Part shown: in pieces, positions 1 through 11,033 of the stretch
Position numbering within the stretch: position 1 is the stretch's first letter
How the letters are laid out: each line of letters begins with the position of its first letter
Source: Saprolegnia diclina VS20
Lineage: Eukaryota > Oomycota > Saprolegniomycetes > Saprolegniales > Saprolegniaceae
Assembly: GCF_000281045.1 (NCBI RefSeq)
Contig: NW_008246094.1
Span: forward strand, 659,676 to 696,964
DNA length: 37,289 nt
Direction: 5' to 3'
The notes under the pieces: generated by a model
What the model was told of the DNA's origin: nothing
Seen by the model: only the letters and a program-made list of their open reading frames with translations
The model's database searches: none
Translations under genes and position numbers: made by a program

Positions 1-84
1 ATGATACCTGTACAGAATGCCAGGGATTAAAAACGACGAGTGTACGTAATATCTACGACGGCATAATAAACATGTTGTACTGTC

Positions 85-2292
85 TCAATCGGCCTCGATC
101 GCACTTCGTGAAATGCGTTGGAGCCGCACGAGGGAGCGCGCGCGTGAGTGCGAGAGAGCGCGCAGGTGCATTTGCAGCGCACCCGCCGAGACCAAGGTCG
201 TCGGCTTCCCTTGACTACGTCGCGACACTTGGCTCGCGCGCGTGCCGGATCCCTTGACCGACTCGCGGCGCACAGACTCGCGGTGCGCGGAGAGGAGGCG
301 CATGATTTGGCGCTGGCGGCGCGCCAAGCGTTTCGCCAGCTGCCGTGCAAAGAGGTGTCCCACGAGCGTAGGCTTCGGGTGCACGAGCGTTCGAAGCAGC
401 AGCATCGGCTATGTAGCATAAGCCCCGTTTCGATGATGGAGAACGCGTACCTGCTTGGCGGCACTGGCCGATATTTGCAGCCGCTTGGTTTTGGTCTCGT
501 TGAGGTACGACTTGAGACCTTCGTTGGCTTGCGTGAACGCATCAAAGTGCACTTTGAGCAACAAGTTGAGCTTGCAGTACGTTTGCGCAATGCAATGGGC
601 CGTCGTTGGCTCGTTCGTCATCAAACTCACTTCACCGAAGTACCCGCCCGGCCCAAGTGTCGCGAGCACGCTTCCTCGGGCATCGAGCACGCGAACAAGG
701 CCCGTTTCAATAATGTAAAACGCGTGGGCCTAGCCACGTCTACCGTGACATTCGGCTCTCGGAAAGAGAAATACGCACCTTTTCGCCGGCTTTGACGATC
801 ACCTCCTCGGGAACCGCAATGCTCTCAGTCATCATGAGTAGCAGCGCCATGACTTGCTCGGAATTGAGCGTGCTAAAGAAGGGTACTTTTCTGACCACGC
901 CGCGGTGAAGGTGGTGGCGCAGAAGAAGCTCGACTTTGCTGGGCAACGCCGGCGTAAAGATCTTGTTGGTATCGTGCGCCAAGAGCTCCCCGCCCGACGT
1001 CGAGTTGTAGTAGTCGTAAATCGCCTGCTGGACATCCTCATCGACGTTCTGATCGCGTAATAGCGACGCGACCGTCGCCGTGTGGTACTGGCGCTCGTCC
1101 GACGACGTGTGCAGCTGTTCGTTCAACCCCGCGACAATACCAAAGACACTAAATGTCTATAGAAAGAGGACAAAAATGTACACTATAGACGTACCACGCA
1201 TTGACAATCATGCCAATCGCAAAGCCGACAAAGCTAAAGATGCGCTCGACTTTGGTGATCGCTAGGATCGACGACCCGCTCGTGAGCGAAAACACTAGGT
1301 AGTAGGCGCCAACGTACTGCACCCAGAGCGGGTCAGTGAGCGCGAAGGGAATGGGCCACATTTTCTCGAGGTGCTTCTCGTAGACACCGACTTCGTAGCA
1401 CACGATGAGATAGTAGACACTGCCGAGGTAGTGGTGCAACGCGATATAGAGCAGGACCACTTTAGCCAAGCGCACAAAGACCGGGTGGATGAGCAGCGAT
1501 AAGCGGCGCTCGACGCGACCCACAACGTCGGCCTGCGATAGCCGGTAGAGTCGAAAGACAAAGAGGATCCGCGTGGTTTGTACTGCGCGTTTCAAATGGA
1601 CGTAGTCAGTGACCCAGTACCCGGATGGAATCGACGAGACCGCGTCGACAACAAAGCTGCCGCTAAACAGATACGACTTGGCGACTTCGGTGGCGTCGAC
1701 GAGGAGCGCTTGCGTGGTGGCATCGCGCCGCGCCGTGCGAAACGTCACGAGCATGTCGAGGAGCAGCGTTAAGTCGACGATCGCCTGCAGCGTCAAGCAC
1801 GACGGCGAAATCTTCACAATGTCAAAGCACACGTCTAGGGGCAGCAGAACGAGAAATAGCAGCAGCACGAGAAGAACAAACACGTCCCAGCGCGTCTTGA
1901 TGGGTCCGTTGGCGTCCAAGAGGCGCGCTAGAACATCGCACATTTGTACATCATCCCGCGGGCGACAGAAAGCGCACCGCGATGCCGCAGGACGAGATCG
2001 GAAAACTGCGACGTGGCCATTGCGTCGAGGTCGTTCAGAATCAAGTTGGTTTTCTCCTTGAAGCTGGCGTCCACGTTGTGGCTGCGTCGCCCATTTTGCG
2101 TGGATGCGCTCGAGTGCACCGGGGCTACGCACCGACGTACGTTGCGAGGACCATTCTCGGGGTCGTCGTACCGAAAAGGAGGTTGCGATGGGTCATGGAC
2201 GATGAGAGTCGAGACGAGGCAACACTCGACGGCCAGGCTTGAGTATGGAGGAGTCGCTGTAGGATGCCCTCTGTGGGCACGTGGTCCGACAT
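85..2292 (-). CDS. Six-transmembrane cyclic-nucleotide-gated-like ion channel, copy 1
   Basis: The coding exons on the complement are 2172-2292, 1978-2124, 1195-1927, 779-1148, 451-729 and 85-408 (657 aa), with GT-AG introns of 42-50 nt. The ATG at 2292 follows an in-frame TAA and aligns with copy 2 (shared G-I/L-L-x-RLLH near the N terminus). Helix S1 (about 100-120) is followed by S2 and S3, an S4 with RILFVFRLYRL, S5, a pore loop and S6. Next come a C-linker (VDEDVQQAIYDYY) and a cyclic-nucleotide-binding fold (about 390-530) with FGEVSLMTNEPTTA. This architecture is that of the CNG/HCN/KCNH group, which conducts cations at a membrane. Two departures stand out: the pore has SLTSGSSILA with no GYG, and the phosphate cassette lacks the usual arginine. 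Ion selectivity and ligand are therefore unknown. The family call is firm. The tandem neighbour is its paralogue. Confidence 0.88.
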
Positions 2293-2686
2293 GGTCGCCT
2301 CTTCTTAGACGGTGCCGATCTGAAACTGACGGCTGGACAACGCGGTCGAATGAGTTGGAGAACATCCACTTATATCGGTAACGGTATACTAGATGCAAAT
2401 CGAGACGACGGTCGGTGTATGAGTGTCCCCACCCAAGCGATTCATTCGGCGCACCCTTTGTGTTTGTGCCCACCACAACCGCTTCGCCATGGACTCATTC
2501 ATATATCAAGAGGTACTGTCCTTTGGCATCGATGCTGAACTAGACCTCGCACCACTTCGACAAACTCATCATTCCGTACAATGTGGCCACGAGACGAACG
2601 ATGGGTTGTACTGTAGTCGGCTTCATATCGCCTGCGTGTCCGCACTGTTGTGAACAAAAAAGTACGGTGGTTAGAAGGGAGACAGG
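2293..2686. other. Intergenic spacer between the two channel copies
   Basis: This 394-nt stretch holds the upstream region of channel copy 1 and the 3' flank of copy 2; both genes are on the minus strand. I see no coding signal. The frames across it are short and do not match either paralogue. A promoter for copy 1 must lie here, but I cannot point to a specific element. Confidence 0.5.
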
Positions 2687-4851
2687 TTACGAGTAGAGGT
2701 GGTCGTCTTCGTCGCCGAGGACGCTCGAGCTGATGCGCTGGAGCCTCGCGAGTCGGCGGGCTTGAAAGTACGAGAACGTCTTGACGTGCACATGGAGCTT
2801 GTGGGATGACCGTGGTGCGGTAGCGAGACGCCGCTCACCCTTTTTCGAGAGCAGGCGATGGCTGAGCTGGAGCGAGTTCTTCTTGAACGACCTGCGGTGT
2901 ACTGGGAGACGCGGCATCATGCGGTGGCGCTGAACCAACTTCTTGGCCACACGTTGCGCGAGCACCGACGGCGGACCCCGGCGACACGACCACGTCTAAC
3001 ACCCAACCGTCGAGAGCAAATTCACTGAGGAGAGACGAACCTTGAGGACTTCGGTCGCGGAGGCTGCGAGCCGGTTGACCCGGACCTCTTGCAAATAATC
3101 CCGCAACTTTTCGTTGACTTGCGTAAAGGCGTCAAAATGGACCTTGAGAAGTACATTAAGCTTGCAATACGTCTGGGCAACGACGCTGGCGGTTGTTGGC
3201 TCGTTCGTCATCAAGCTCACTTCGCCAAAGTACGCGCCAGGCCCCATCGTCGTAAGCAAGCGTCCACGGGGATCGCAGACGCGCACGAGGCCGGTTTCAA
3301 TTATGTACAGTGCGTGGGCCTAATTCACCATGGCCTTCCTTACAAATCGACAGAACGACGCACCTTTTCGCCGGCTTGTACAATGAGCTCGTCGGGGAGG
3401 ACGACGGCCTCAGTCATCGTCAAGAGCAAAGCAAGTACTTCCTCCGCCGTCAGTATCTTCAAGAACGCCACTTTAGACACCGCGTCACGGTGTAAATGGT
3501 GGCGAAGCTGTAGCTCAACTTTACTTGGCAGCGCCGGCTTCATCAATGCCGCTGCATCCAAATGTGACAGCCGGTCATTGTGGGACGACGACTCGTAGTA
3601 GTCCTGAATGGCTTTTTGGAGGTCGTCGTCGACGTCCTTTTCGCGCAAGATGGAGGCAACGCAGTCGGCGTGATGCTGGCGCGTGTCGGATACCCGGTTC
3701 AACTGCTGAAGTAATCCCGCGACGATGCCAAAGACACTAGATTCCAATATCAACATTCGCGCCTTCAAACTCAATTCAAAACGTACCAAGCGTTGACAAT
3801 CGTACCGATCGCGTAGCCGCCAAAAGTAAAGACCCACTCGACGTTGGTTGTGGCGAGCATGGGTTCCAGACCCGTGACTAAGAGAGCTTTGTGGTACGAC
3901 GCTACGTACCGGTCCCAGATCGGGTCCTTGAGCGTGAACGGGAGTGGCCAAGTTTGGACGGGGGGCTGCACGTGGTATTCGTACGCGACGACGAGATAGA
4001 AGGCGGCCGCAATGTAGTGGTGAAGCGTGATGTAAAAGAGTGCGAGTTTCACCAATCGCACGGCCGCAGGGTGAACAAGGAGCGAGAGACGCACTTCGAT
4101 GCGACCAATCACGTCGGTTTGCGAGAGCCAATAGAGGCGCAGTAGAAACACGAGGCGCAAAAGATGCATCGATCCGTGCTCCGGCGCCAACGAGGTCGGT
4201 ATGAACGAGAGCGCATCGACAACGAATTCGAAGCTCAGTGCATACCCCCGAGCAATATCAGTCGGATCGACGAGCCACGCGTTCGAGGTCGGTTCAATGC
4301 GAGCCGTGCGAAACGTCACGACGACGTCCAGCAACAAGAGCATATCGATCGTAAATTGCAGTGCGAGGCACGCGCCATGGGTCGTCACAAGGCTGAAGCT
4401 TGCGTCAAGCGGCAGCAATACGAGCAAGACGAGCAGCGCGAGGAAGATGAGGACGTTCCAGCGGGCCTTGAACGTACCGTTGGCATCGAGGACGTTGGCT
4501 ACTCGCAGGCAATTTATGCCAATCACAGTGGCACTCTCTTCCTACAGCGAAGCTTCTTGGCGAGGGTCGTAAACTGCAGCGCGGCTATCGCATCGAGATC
4601 ACCGAGGATGACGTGAGCTTTCTCATCGTGGTTCATTGAGCTGTTGCGCGCGCTCGAGCCGTGCGACTTTGCACCGGCATGCATGAGCGCTAGTACAAAA
4701 CATTTCGTTATCTCCATTTGCGCAAATGACGGGACGGACCGTGGAACCGCCCCTCGGAGCGCGTCGATTGCTTGGGGAAGCGGCTCGTCGGCACCGTCGT
4801 TGCGTGTAGCAACCGGATGAGGAGGCCGTCCTTGGTGTCGCCACGGACCAT
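2687..4851 (-). CDS. Six-transmembrane cyclic-nucleotide-gated-like ion channel, copy 2
   Basis: The coding exons on the complement are 4740-4851, 4546-4689, 3787-4498, 3364-3736, 3041-3319 and 2687-2995 (642 aa). The five introns are 44-50 nt long and sit at the same places and phases as in copy 1. The start at 4851 aligns with copy 1; an in-frame ATG at 4899 would add 16 residues. The protein has S1-S6, an S4 with LLRLVFLLRLYWL, a C-linker and a cyclic-nucleotide-binding domain with FGEVSLMTNEPTTA. The pore segment is LLVTGLEPMLATTNVEW. It has no GYG, resembles the CNG-type loop only loosely, and differs from copy 1. The C terminus keeps the conserved ARRLARLQRISSSV stretch. The first donor (GTCCGT) is weak but is fixed by phase and by the paralogue. 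The role is cation flux at a membrane; ion and ligand are not predictable. Confidence 0.87.
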
Positions 4852-5682
4852 CTTGGCGCCAGGCGAATTTTCGTCGAGGCGCTCGAGCTCCTGCACCATA
4901 GTCAACTGCTTTGAAATGGCTCGATGCGCACAACTATCACACACGTCGGCCCTATTTTGGTCCCGATCAAGTCGTTTCGCCATCGCCACGCCAAGTCTCA
5001 AAGGGAGTGCATTTCGATGCATCATTTGACGCCGGAGTTCAGTATCATTCTTACAAGTATGGTGGTGGACCTCCACGTCAGCAATTCGACGGCGACGGGG
5101 CTGTTCTCGAAGAAAGGCAAATGGAAGGCGCTGTCCAAACGATGCCGTCGTGCGCTTCATCCTGCACTTGCATGTGCACTTCATCAACGGCTATACGACA
5201 AGACGTTATTTCAAGACGCCAGTGTGGTCAGGTGCAAAAGGGCGATATGATTGCAGTGCCGCCAAAGCCTCTCAGGTCCGTTCGTTGCAGCAAGCGGCCT
5301 TCACTGGGACCATTTTTGACTCGACCATTTTTTGGAAAGTGCAGTGTTCCAACATACTCTTCATAACGTTAGCATTGCCACAGGCGCCTGGAAGCTATCG
5401 CTTGGTGCTCATGAATCTTACATTCTTATCAAATTCTGGTACTTGTAGACACCAAGCAACGTGACAGTTTTTTCATCTAACGTCAGTCAAACTCCACCAG
5501 CTCGTTCCGCTTGCCACGTCAGTCATCTGTAGTGCAAACTCGAGAACCTCTGAAAACACATATATCGACGGCGCCAACAAAAAGCTTGGACAATGTATGC
5601 GTTGGAAACGCACCCACTTGCAAGAGCTGATAAAATAGGTGCAGATGCCTCGCATTCCGCCACCCGCCGGCCGCCTGTCGCC
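4852..5682. other. Intergenic region between channel copy 2 and protease A
   Basis: This is a divergent promoter region of about 830 nt. The minus-strand frame of channel exon 1 stays open to about 5187 without resembling copy 1, so I treat it as 5' flank. Plus-strand open frames at 4911-5366 and 5150-5464 have no recognisable domain and codon use unlike the neighbouring genes. Nothing else is supported. Confidence 0.45.
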
Positions 5683-7030
5683 ATGACGACGAGCGCCTTG
5701 GGTACGCTCGTCGGCTGCAACACCACCTGCCTCTGGACGGGCCACAATGGCGACGTCGTTGACAGCGCGCGCCTGGCCGAGATCATGCTCGCCAACGACA
5801 CGTCGGCGGCAGCGGCGCGCAACCTGCAGTCGCACATGGGTTACATCCAAGGTAGATGTGTCTTGCCATCAAGCGCTGTCAAGAAGCGCGTTTGTAGAGG
5901 TGCAGCGCCATGCGAGCGCGATGGGCCAAGTGCTTGACATTTCTCTCGGCGTCAACCCACGCCACTTGCTCCTGCCGGCAACCATCGACGAGGACCCGGC
6001 CGAGATGGTGCTCGAGTACTACCTTCGCAGCCCGCGGCGCCTTCAAGCTAGCACATTACAGCCAAGTCTCAACTGGTGCAGCGAGTCGAATCCCACTGGG
6101 CGCTCTGTCTGCGGCGATATCAAGAGCCAGAAGCTGTGCGGGTCGTGCTGGGCGTTCGCTGCCACGGACCTCATCGAGACGGCAGTCGCAATCGCGGGCA
6201 ACGCGACGCCCGTCTCGCTCTCGACGCAGCAGCTTTTGAGCTGCAGCAAAGGGCCCCAAGTCCATACGTTTCACTACTGCTTTGCCTCGTCCAAGACCGT
6301 ACCGACTTGGCTGTCACCCATGAAGCAATGGAATGCGACCAACGACGGGTGTGGTGGCGGCATGACGCAGAACGCGCTGACAGACGCTGTGAGCAAGATC
6401 AAGAACCTCGCGTCACGCTTGACGTGGCCCGACGATGACGCGTCGTCGTCATCCCGCAGTCCATACTCGTGCGCGCAGCTGCCCGACGATAGCTCCGCCG
6501 CCCACATTACGGGGTGGGAGCCCGCGGTCAGCGGAAATTCGTGTGCCAACACGAGCGACCCGACACGGCTCTTGCAAGACGCACTTGCGACCGGACCGTT
6601 GGCGGTCGCGATGCACGCCCAGGGCCTCTTCCCCGAGTACAAGGGCGGTGTGTTCCGATGCCCCAAGATCACCAACTCGGACATGATCGACCACGCACTG
6701 CTTCTGGTCGGGTATGGCTACAGCAGCGGCCAGCCGTACTGGATTCTGAAAAACTCGTACGGCGCCGGGTGGGGCGTCAATGGCTTCATGCACCTCGCGG
6801 CCGACGACGACATCAACTGCGGCCTCAACATCTTTCCCATCCGCGTCCTCGGCGCGTCCCGGGGCGCGTCGGTCCTGCGCGTCGACGGCGGCGGCGACCT
6901 CGACTTTGGCGGGCTCACCTTCGCGGCGTGGCTCGGCATCGCGGTGACATTTGCTATCGGGACGCTCCTCGCGACGATTGTGGGTGTGCGCATTGCGCTC
7001 AAGCGCCGGGCCAACATGCACCGCTGCTGA
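5683..7030 (+). CDS. Papain-family (C1A) cysteine protease A, C-terminally membrane anchored
   Basis: The exons are 5683-5851 and 5898-7030 (433 aa), joined across a 46-nt phase-1 intron. The start MTTSALGTLV matches the other copies; an in-frame ATG at 5593 would add 30 residues without giving a signal peptide. Residues 1-56 form the short N-terminal module shared with copies B-D (GTLVGC, W-x-G). The catalytic domain begins near SLNWC and carries the Cys of CGSCWAF (C140), with Gln nearby in IKSQ, His of MIDHALLLVGYG (H322) and Asn of WILKNSYG (N342), so it should be active. A hydrophobic helix starting WLGIAVTFAIG and a basic tail (KRRANMHRC) close the protein. The likely role is proteolysis at a membrane, vacuolar or surface. 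No I29 prodomain or signal peptide is visible, which is unusual for a C1A enzyme. Confidence 0.9.
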
Positions 7031-7825
7031 CCGGTGGCCGACATGAGCGCGACTGTACATCGTATTTGCGCTGTGTGTCGTAATGAAAATAACCTGGCTG
7101 CCAGCGAGCGATCTTCCATCCAGGGACTCGTATTGAAGGGTACAAGTTGTCGTGTACGTGGAGCGCTGGGCAACCTGTTGGCCTTTGCTCCAGCGCAGAC
7201 CACCTGCCCTGTATTCCCCTCAGCTGATACTTGCGGCCTCCAATGTCATCCAAATGAGTCGCATTGAAATTGAAGAATGTGCCACAATCCAGCACAGCTA
7301 TCCAGCAGAGTGATGGTCTTGAGTATCCTTATCCGGATATATGCGGACAGCTCGGACTCGTTGCCATCAGCGGCGTAGCTCAGCGGCGTACGTGCAGTCA
7401 TTCCATCTTGGACGCGCCTCGACAACGTGAGTAATGGCACTACGTTGCGCTTGTACATGTTTTGTCATCGAATTGACGTCGGTTTTGTGAAATTGTGTGA
7501 TTTGTGTGAAATTTCGGTAGTCGATGCGCGTTGGGTGTTCGAGGCGCGCTGCGAAACAAGTCGTGCGTGCGTGAATGATGATCTCTGTCCACAGACCATT
7601 GTCAATAATGTACACAGTGCTCGTTTGAGACGAAGCGTCTACGCTCTTTCTCTACAAGCACTGGAATGCACGGAATGTGTGGGTTGTTGGCGACACTTTG
7701 CTGGTGAATACTCTGCCCGGATTCTATCCAACCAAATCGCAGACACAGACAGTGGTATCCATGTCGACGCTCCAGGATTTTCTTGCTGTCATTGTTCGAA
7801 TTTCCTGGCAGCTCATAGGCCAAAC
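7031..7825. other. Intergenic region downstream of protease A
   Basis: I see no confident gene in these 795 nt. The frame of the following small membrane ORF stays open back to about 7427 and includes the segment CVGCWRHFAG. That segment faintly recalls a papain CxxCWxFA motif but has no other protease signature. Confidence 0.4.
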
Positions 7826-8041
7826 ATGTCGGTTTCGTTGGCCAACACAACGGCGCCGGCGCTTCTTGAGACGAGCGACAAGACTGTGCCCCTTGCGCAC
7901 AACACTGTGTTTTGGGTCATGTGCGGTATCATCACGGTCGGCGTGCTCGCGATCGTCTCGGTCATGGTGCTTAAGTGCCGACGACGACGCGCCGCTGCCC
8001 AGGCACTCTTCTCCGCCCGCGTGCCACTCACCGCAGCATGA
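7826..8041 (+). CDS. Small single-pass membrane protein, or orphan anchor tail of a protease copy
   Basis: The predicted product is 71 aa: a short Thr/Ala-rich N terminus, a hydrophobic helix (WVMCGIITVGVLAIVSVMV) and a basic tail (KCRRRRAAAQ). Codons in this stretch are rich in C and G at third positions, as in the flanking genes, while the sequence upstream is not. The order HN-xx-F/Y-W, helix, basic cluster, then AL-x-x-A and LT resembles the end of protease B (HNAPYWILAV, RRRHQRRK, TSALLAADGVLT). It lies between proteases A and B in the same orientation. It could be a free-standing membrane microprotein or the surviving 3' end of a decayed protease copy. Expression is not shown by sequence. 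Confidence 0.4.
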   Translation: MSVSLANTTAPALLETSDKTVPLAHNTVFWVMCGIITVGVLAIVSVMVLKCRRRRAAAQALFSARVPLTAA

Positions 8042-8875
8042 CTCTCACTTGCTTGTCGAAACAATCCGAAGTACTTGCAAGGACGAGCGCGCATCATCGT
8101 CATCGTCGGCTTGTCGTTTCGCATTCGTCCGAGAATCTCAGTTATTGTGATTGCGAATAAACGTCCTATTTATGTTTTGTCTACAAGTTGTCATGAAACA
8201 GCATCGAGTATACGCACAACTCTCACCCAACAATGACGCTACTCATTAACAAGACCTCGAAGAGGTTATATACGCTTCCAACGACCTGCGCTTCAAGGCG
8301 TTGGATTAGAGATGATTACCGGAGCGAGAACCGATACAAGAGCTCGCACGACTTGGTTCGATAACACTGTGGCGACCAGGTACCGGTTACGTTAGCTCGA
8401 ATCTCTCAAGCCATGACTCGATTTAGACTTCACAACCTCGAATGATAGGTGCTGTCGGCAACAAAACCATGCACCCGACGGCAACGTTGGGCGGTCTTGT
8501 TCATCACGGGTGACAAGTTGACGCACGCTACCGAGCGCGTTCCTAATGCCAAAGCCGTGTGAATGATTAATATATTCATTCCTCAACTGACACGGACCAG
8601 GTCTCCAAGCAAGCCGAATATATATTTGTTGGGCGCGTCCGATTGATGATGAGAAATACACGGAGGCGCCTACTCGATGCGCTGGAGAACTCGACGATTA
8701 ACTTCTGTAGCCCAGACCACGACTCGTCATCCCATTGCAATCTTCCGACAGCAAAATGGCCCCACACTGCAGGCCGTTGCGAGACAGTCCGGATAAAACG
8801 CCCTGTGATTGGATGATTCGATTACGCATGCGTAACAAGCATCCCTGCTGGCGCCAGTCCGGAAGTTGCCAGCAC
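8042..8875. other. Intergenic region upstream of protease B
   Basis: About 830 nt of lower-GC sequence. It contains AATAAA near 8155 but no gene I can support on either strand. The frame of protease B stays open upstream to 8735 but shows no resemblance to the other copies. Confidence 0.45.
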
Positions 8876-10379
8876 ATGACGACGCCAACGGCCCATGGCT
8901 CACTCGTCGCCTGCAACGACGACGGCGACGGCTGCCGCTGGATGGGGCGCGACGGCGCCAGCATAGGCCTCCACCAGCTTATCGACGAGCTCCTTGAGGC
9001 GGACCCACCAAGGGACGTGGCCGCGACCAGAGCCAGCCTCGTTGCCCACGCCAAGCACCTTCAAGGTACGCTTATGTTTATGGCCCGTAGACCGAAGACT
9101 CTACGCAATGTCAATAGCCAAATACGCTCGCGCAATCGCGCGCCACGAGAACCCGGAGCCCATAGCGTTGCAGCTACCGATCCCCGATCTTACCAGCATC
9201 TCGACAACATCCCGGTCCCTTAGCAACACCACGTCATCGTCCTCGAATGCAACCGAGCTTCATTTGCCCGTCTCGCTCAACTGGTGTTCGACCAACAACC
9301 CGCTGCAGCGACGCATCTGCGGGCCCATGCGCGCCCAAGGCGCGTGCAACGGGTGCTGGGCGTTTGCGACCGTCGAGATCGTCCAGGCCGCCGTGAGTGC
9401 AGCGACAGGGGCGGCGCCTGTGCCGCTCTCGCCGCAGCAGCTGCTCGACTGCAGCCGCGGCAACAACACGTACCCGACGTCGTACTGCATGGCGGGCATG
9501 GGCAGTCTTCCGTCCTGGCTGCCCCATTCGATTGAATGGAGCAGCGCCAACGGCGGCTGCAACGGCGGGTCGACGTACGGCGCGCTCCTCGACTTGGCAT
9601 GGACCAACACGGCGCTCGCCCTGGACACCGACTGGCCCTTTGTCGATGCCAGCAAGAACGCGACAGACCTCGAGGCGGCTTTGCCCCCGCGCTGCAAACC
9701 CGCGGCCGAACTTATCAACGGGTTCGTGGTGGAACGGCCCAAAGCCAATGGGACAACGGTCGTGAGCTGGCGCTCGGCGCTGCCGGGGTCGGCGTGCGCT
9801 GAGAACGTGACGGACCCCGTCCGGCTGCTTAAGACGGCGCTCCTCGACGGTCCGATTTCGGTGCCGATTTACGCGTCCGAAGCGTTCAAAAACTACAATG
9901 GCGGCGTGCACGTGTGCACGACCAACATTACGACGAGCAGCATCAACCACGTACTGGTGCTGACGGGGTATGGCGTCACCGACAACGGCACCGAGCACTG
10001 GATCTTGAAAAACTCGTACGGCAACAACTGGGGTCTCCGCGGCTTTATGCACCTCGCCATGGACGACGTGCTCAACTGCGGCATGCTTCTGCTGCCGATT
10101 CAAGTCGACAAGGTCATTGCCGGAGCGTCGAGCACGGACGTGAGCTACAAGGACGAAGGTACGGGCAGCGGCGGGACGACGACACCGCTCCGAAAGACGA
10201 ATCACAACGCACCGTACTGGATATTGGCGGTCGTCGCGGTGCTCGTCGTTGCAGCTGTGGCGGCTGTAGTGGTGCTTCGCCGCCGTCACCAGCGCCGGAA
10301 ATCAATGACCAGCGCGCTTTTGGCGGCCGATGGCGTCTTGACCGTGCACCACCGTGCTAGCAATGTTGTCGTGACGTAA
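8876..10379 (+). CDS. Papain-family (C1A) cysteine protease B, C-terminally membrane anchored
   Basis: The exons are 8876-9065 and 9118-10379 (483 aa), with a 52-nt phase-1 intron at the same place as in the other copies. The N-terminal module reads GSLVACNDDGDGCRWMGRDG. A Ser/Thr/Asn-rich linker leads to SLNWCSTNNP. The catalytic Cys is in ACNGCWAF (C143), so the usual Gly-Ser before it is Asn-Gly. His is in INHVLVLTGYG (H341) and Asn in WILKNSYGNNWG (N362). GCNGG and QQLLDC are present. The stalk is Gly/Ser/Thr-rich, the anchor is WILAVVAVLVVAAVAAVVVL, and the cytosolic tail is long and basic, ending HHRASNVVVT. It is the most divergent of the four. Activity is likely but substrate preference may differ. 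No signal peptide is visible. Confidence 0.88.
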
Positions 10380-11033
10380 AAGTATATATTGAAGTATTTG
10401 TCTAATCAGTGAACGGATGGCGATCGCTCGACAGGCCCAACTGGCAGTCTACTGCACAACGGATGATTGTGATTGGCGGGTTCATTTTGTATCAGGTCTG
10501 TATCAAGCTTCGCCAGTCCGACCTGGCTGTGTGACTGCTTCGTGAACAATCGACCGTGCGACGAGGGCAACGCCAGACAACACTCGAGTGCGCCGCGATC
10601 GATTCAATGTCGTCTGAGCTCCAGGCAAGGGTAAATTATGTACCCATGGCTCCAGGATGGAGTGCGGAAATGCGTGTTCTTTCGCACTTGCGGGCAGCCA
10701 TTTGACGAAAACTGCATCGACAAGCAAATGTTCCCCAAACGAATTGCCGTAGAACAAAACTTCATACGAGCAGTAGCAAATGAGTCGTAGCTAGGTTTCA
10801 TCACGACTGTTGTTGAAATGAGTCTTTCGAATTTTACGGATTAAGGGTCCTATTTCTAGGGTCGTCCGGCCTCCAACCTAATTTCCGGTAGGCACGAATT
10901 TCCGGCATATGCCGTTTTCATCTTGCTTCTGCCTTGTGTTCCTTGAGGCACGGTTTCATCACGACTGTGTTCCCTTCTCATCGACCTATCTCATGAAACG
11001 ACACCTCGCGGTTACACGCTTTCGCTTGCCACC
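10380..11033. other. Intergenic region upstream of the CASTOR-like channel
   Basis: About 650 nt with no supported gene. It contains a 17-nt direct repeat (10794-10810 and 10952-10968), listed separately. The ATG of the next gene has a strong eukaryotic start context (GCCACCATGG at 11029-11038). Confidence 0.45.
10794..10968. repeat. 17-nt direct repeat pair flanking about 141 nt
   Basis: GGTTTCATCACGACTGT occurs at 10794-10810 and again at 10952-10968 in the same orientation, just upstream of the CASTOR-like channel. It may be a regulatory site pair, a target duplication around a small insertion, or chance. Confidence 0.5.

Noticed and set aside
4911-5464. Plus-strand open frames upstream of protease A
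   Set aside because: Codon use differs from all neighbouring genes, no motif is present, and they overlap the 5' flank of channel copy 2.
7680-7700. CVGCWRHFAG as a relic papain active site
   Set aside because: Only the C-x-x-CW spacing is suggestive; there is no matching His, Asn or flanking homology nearby, so it is not enough to call a pseudogene.
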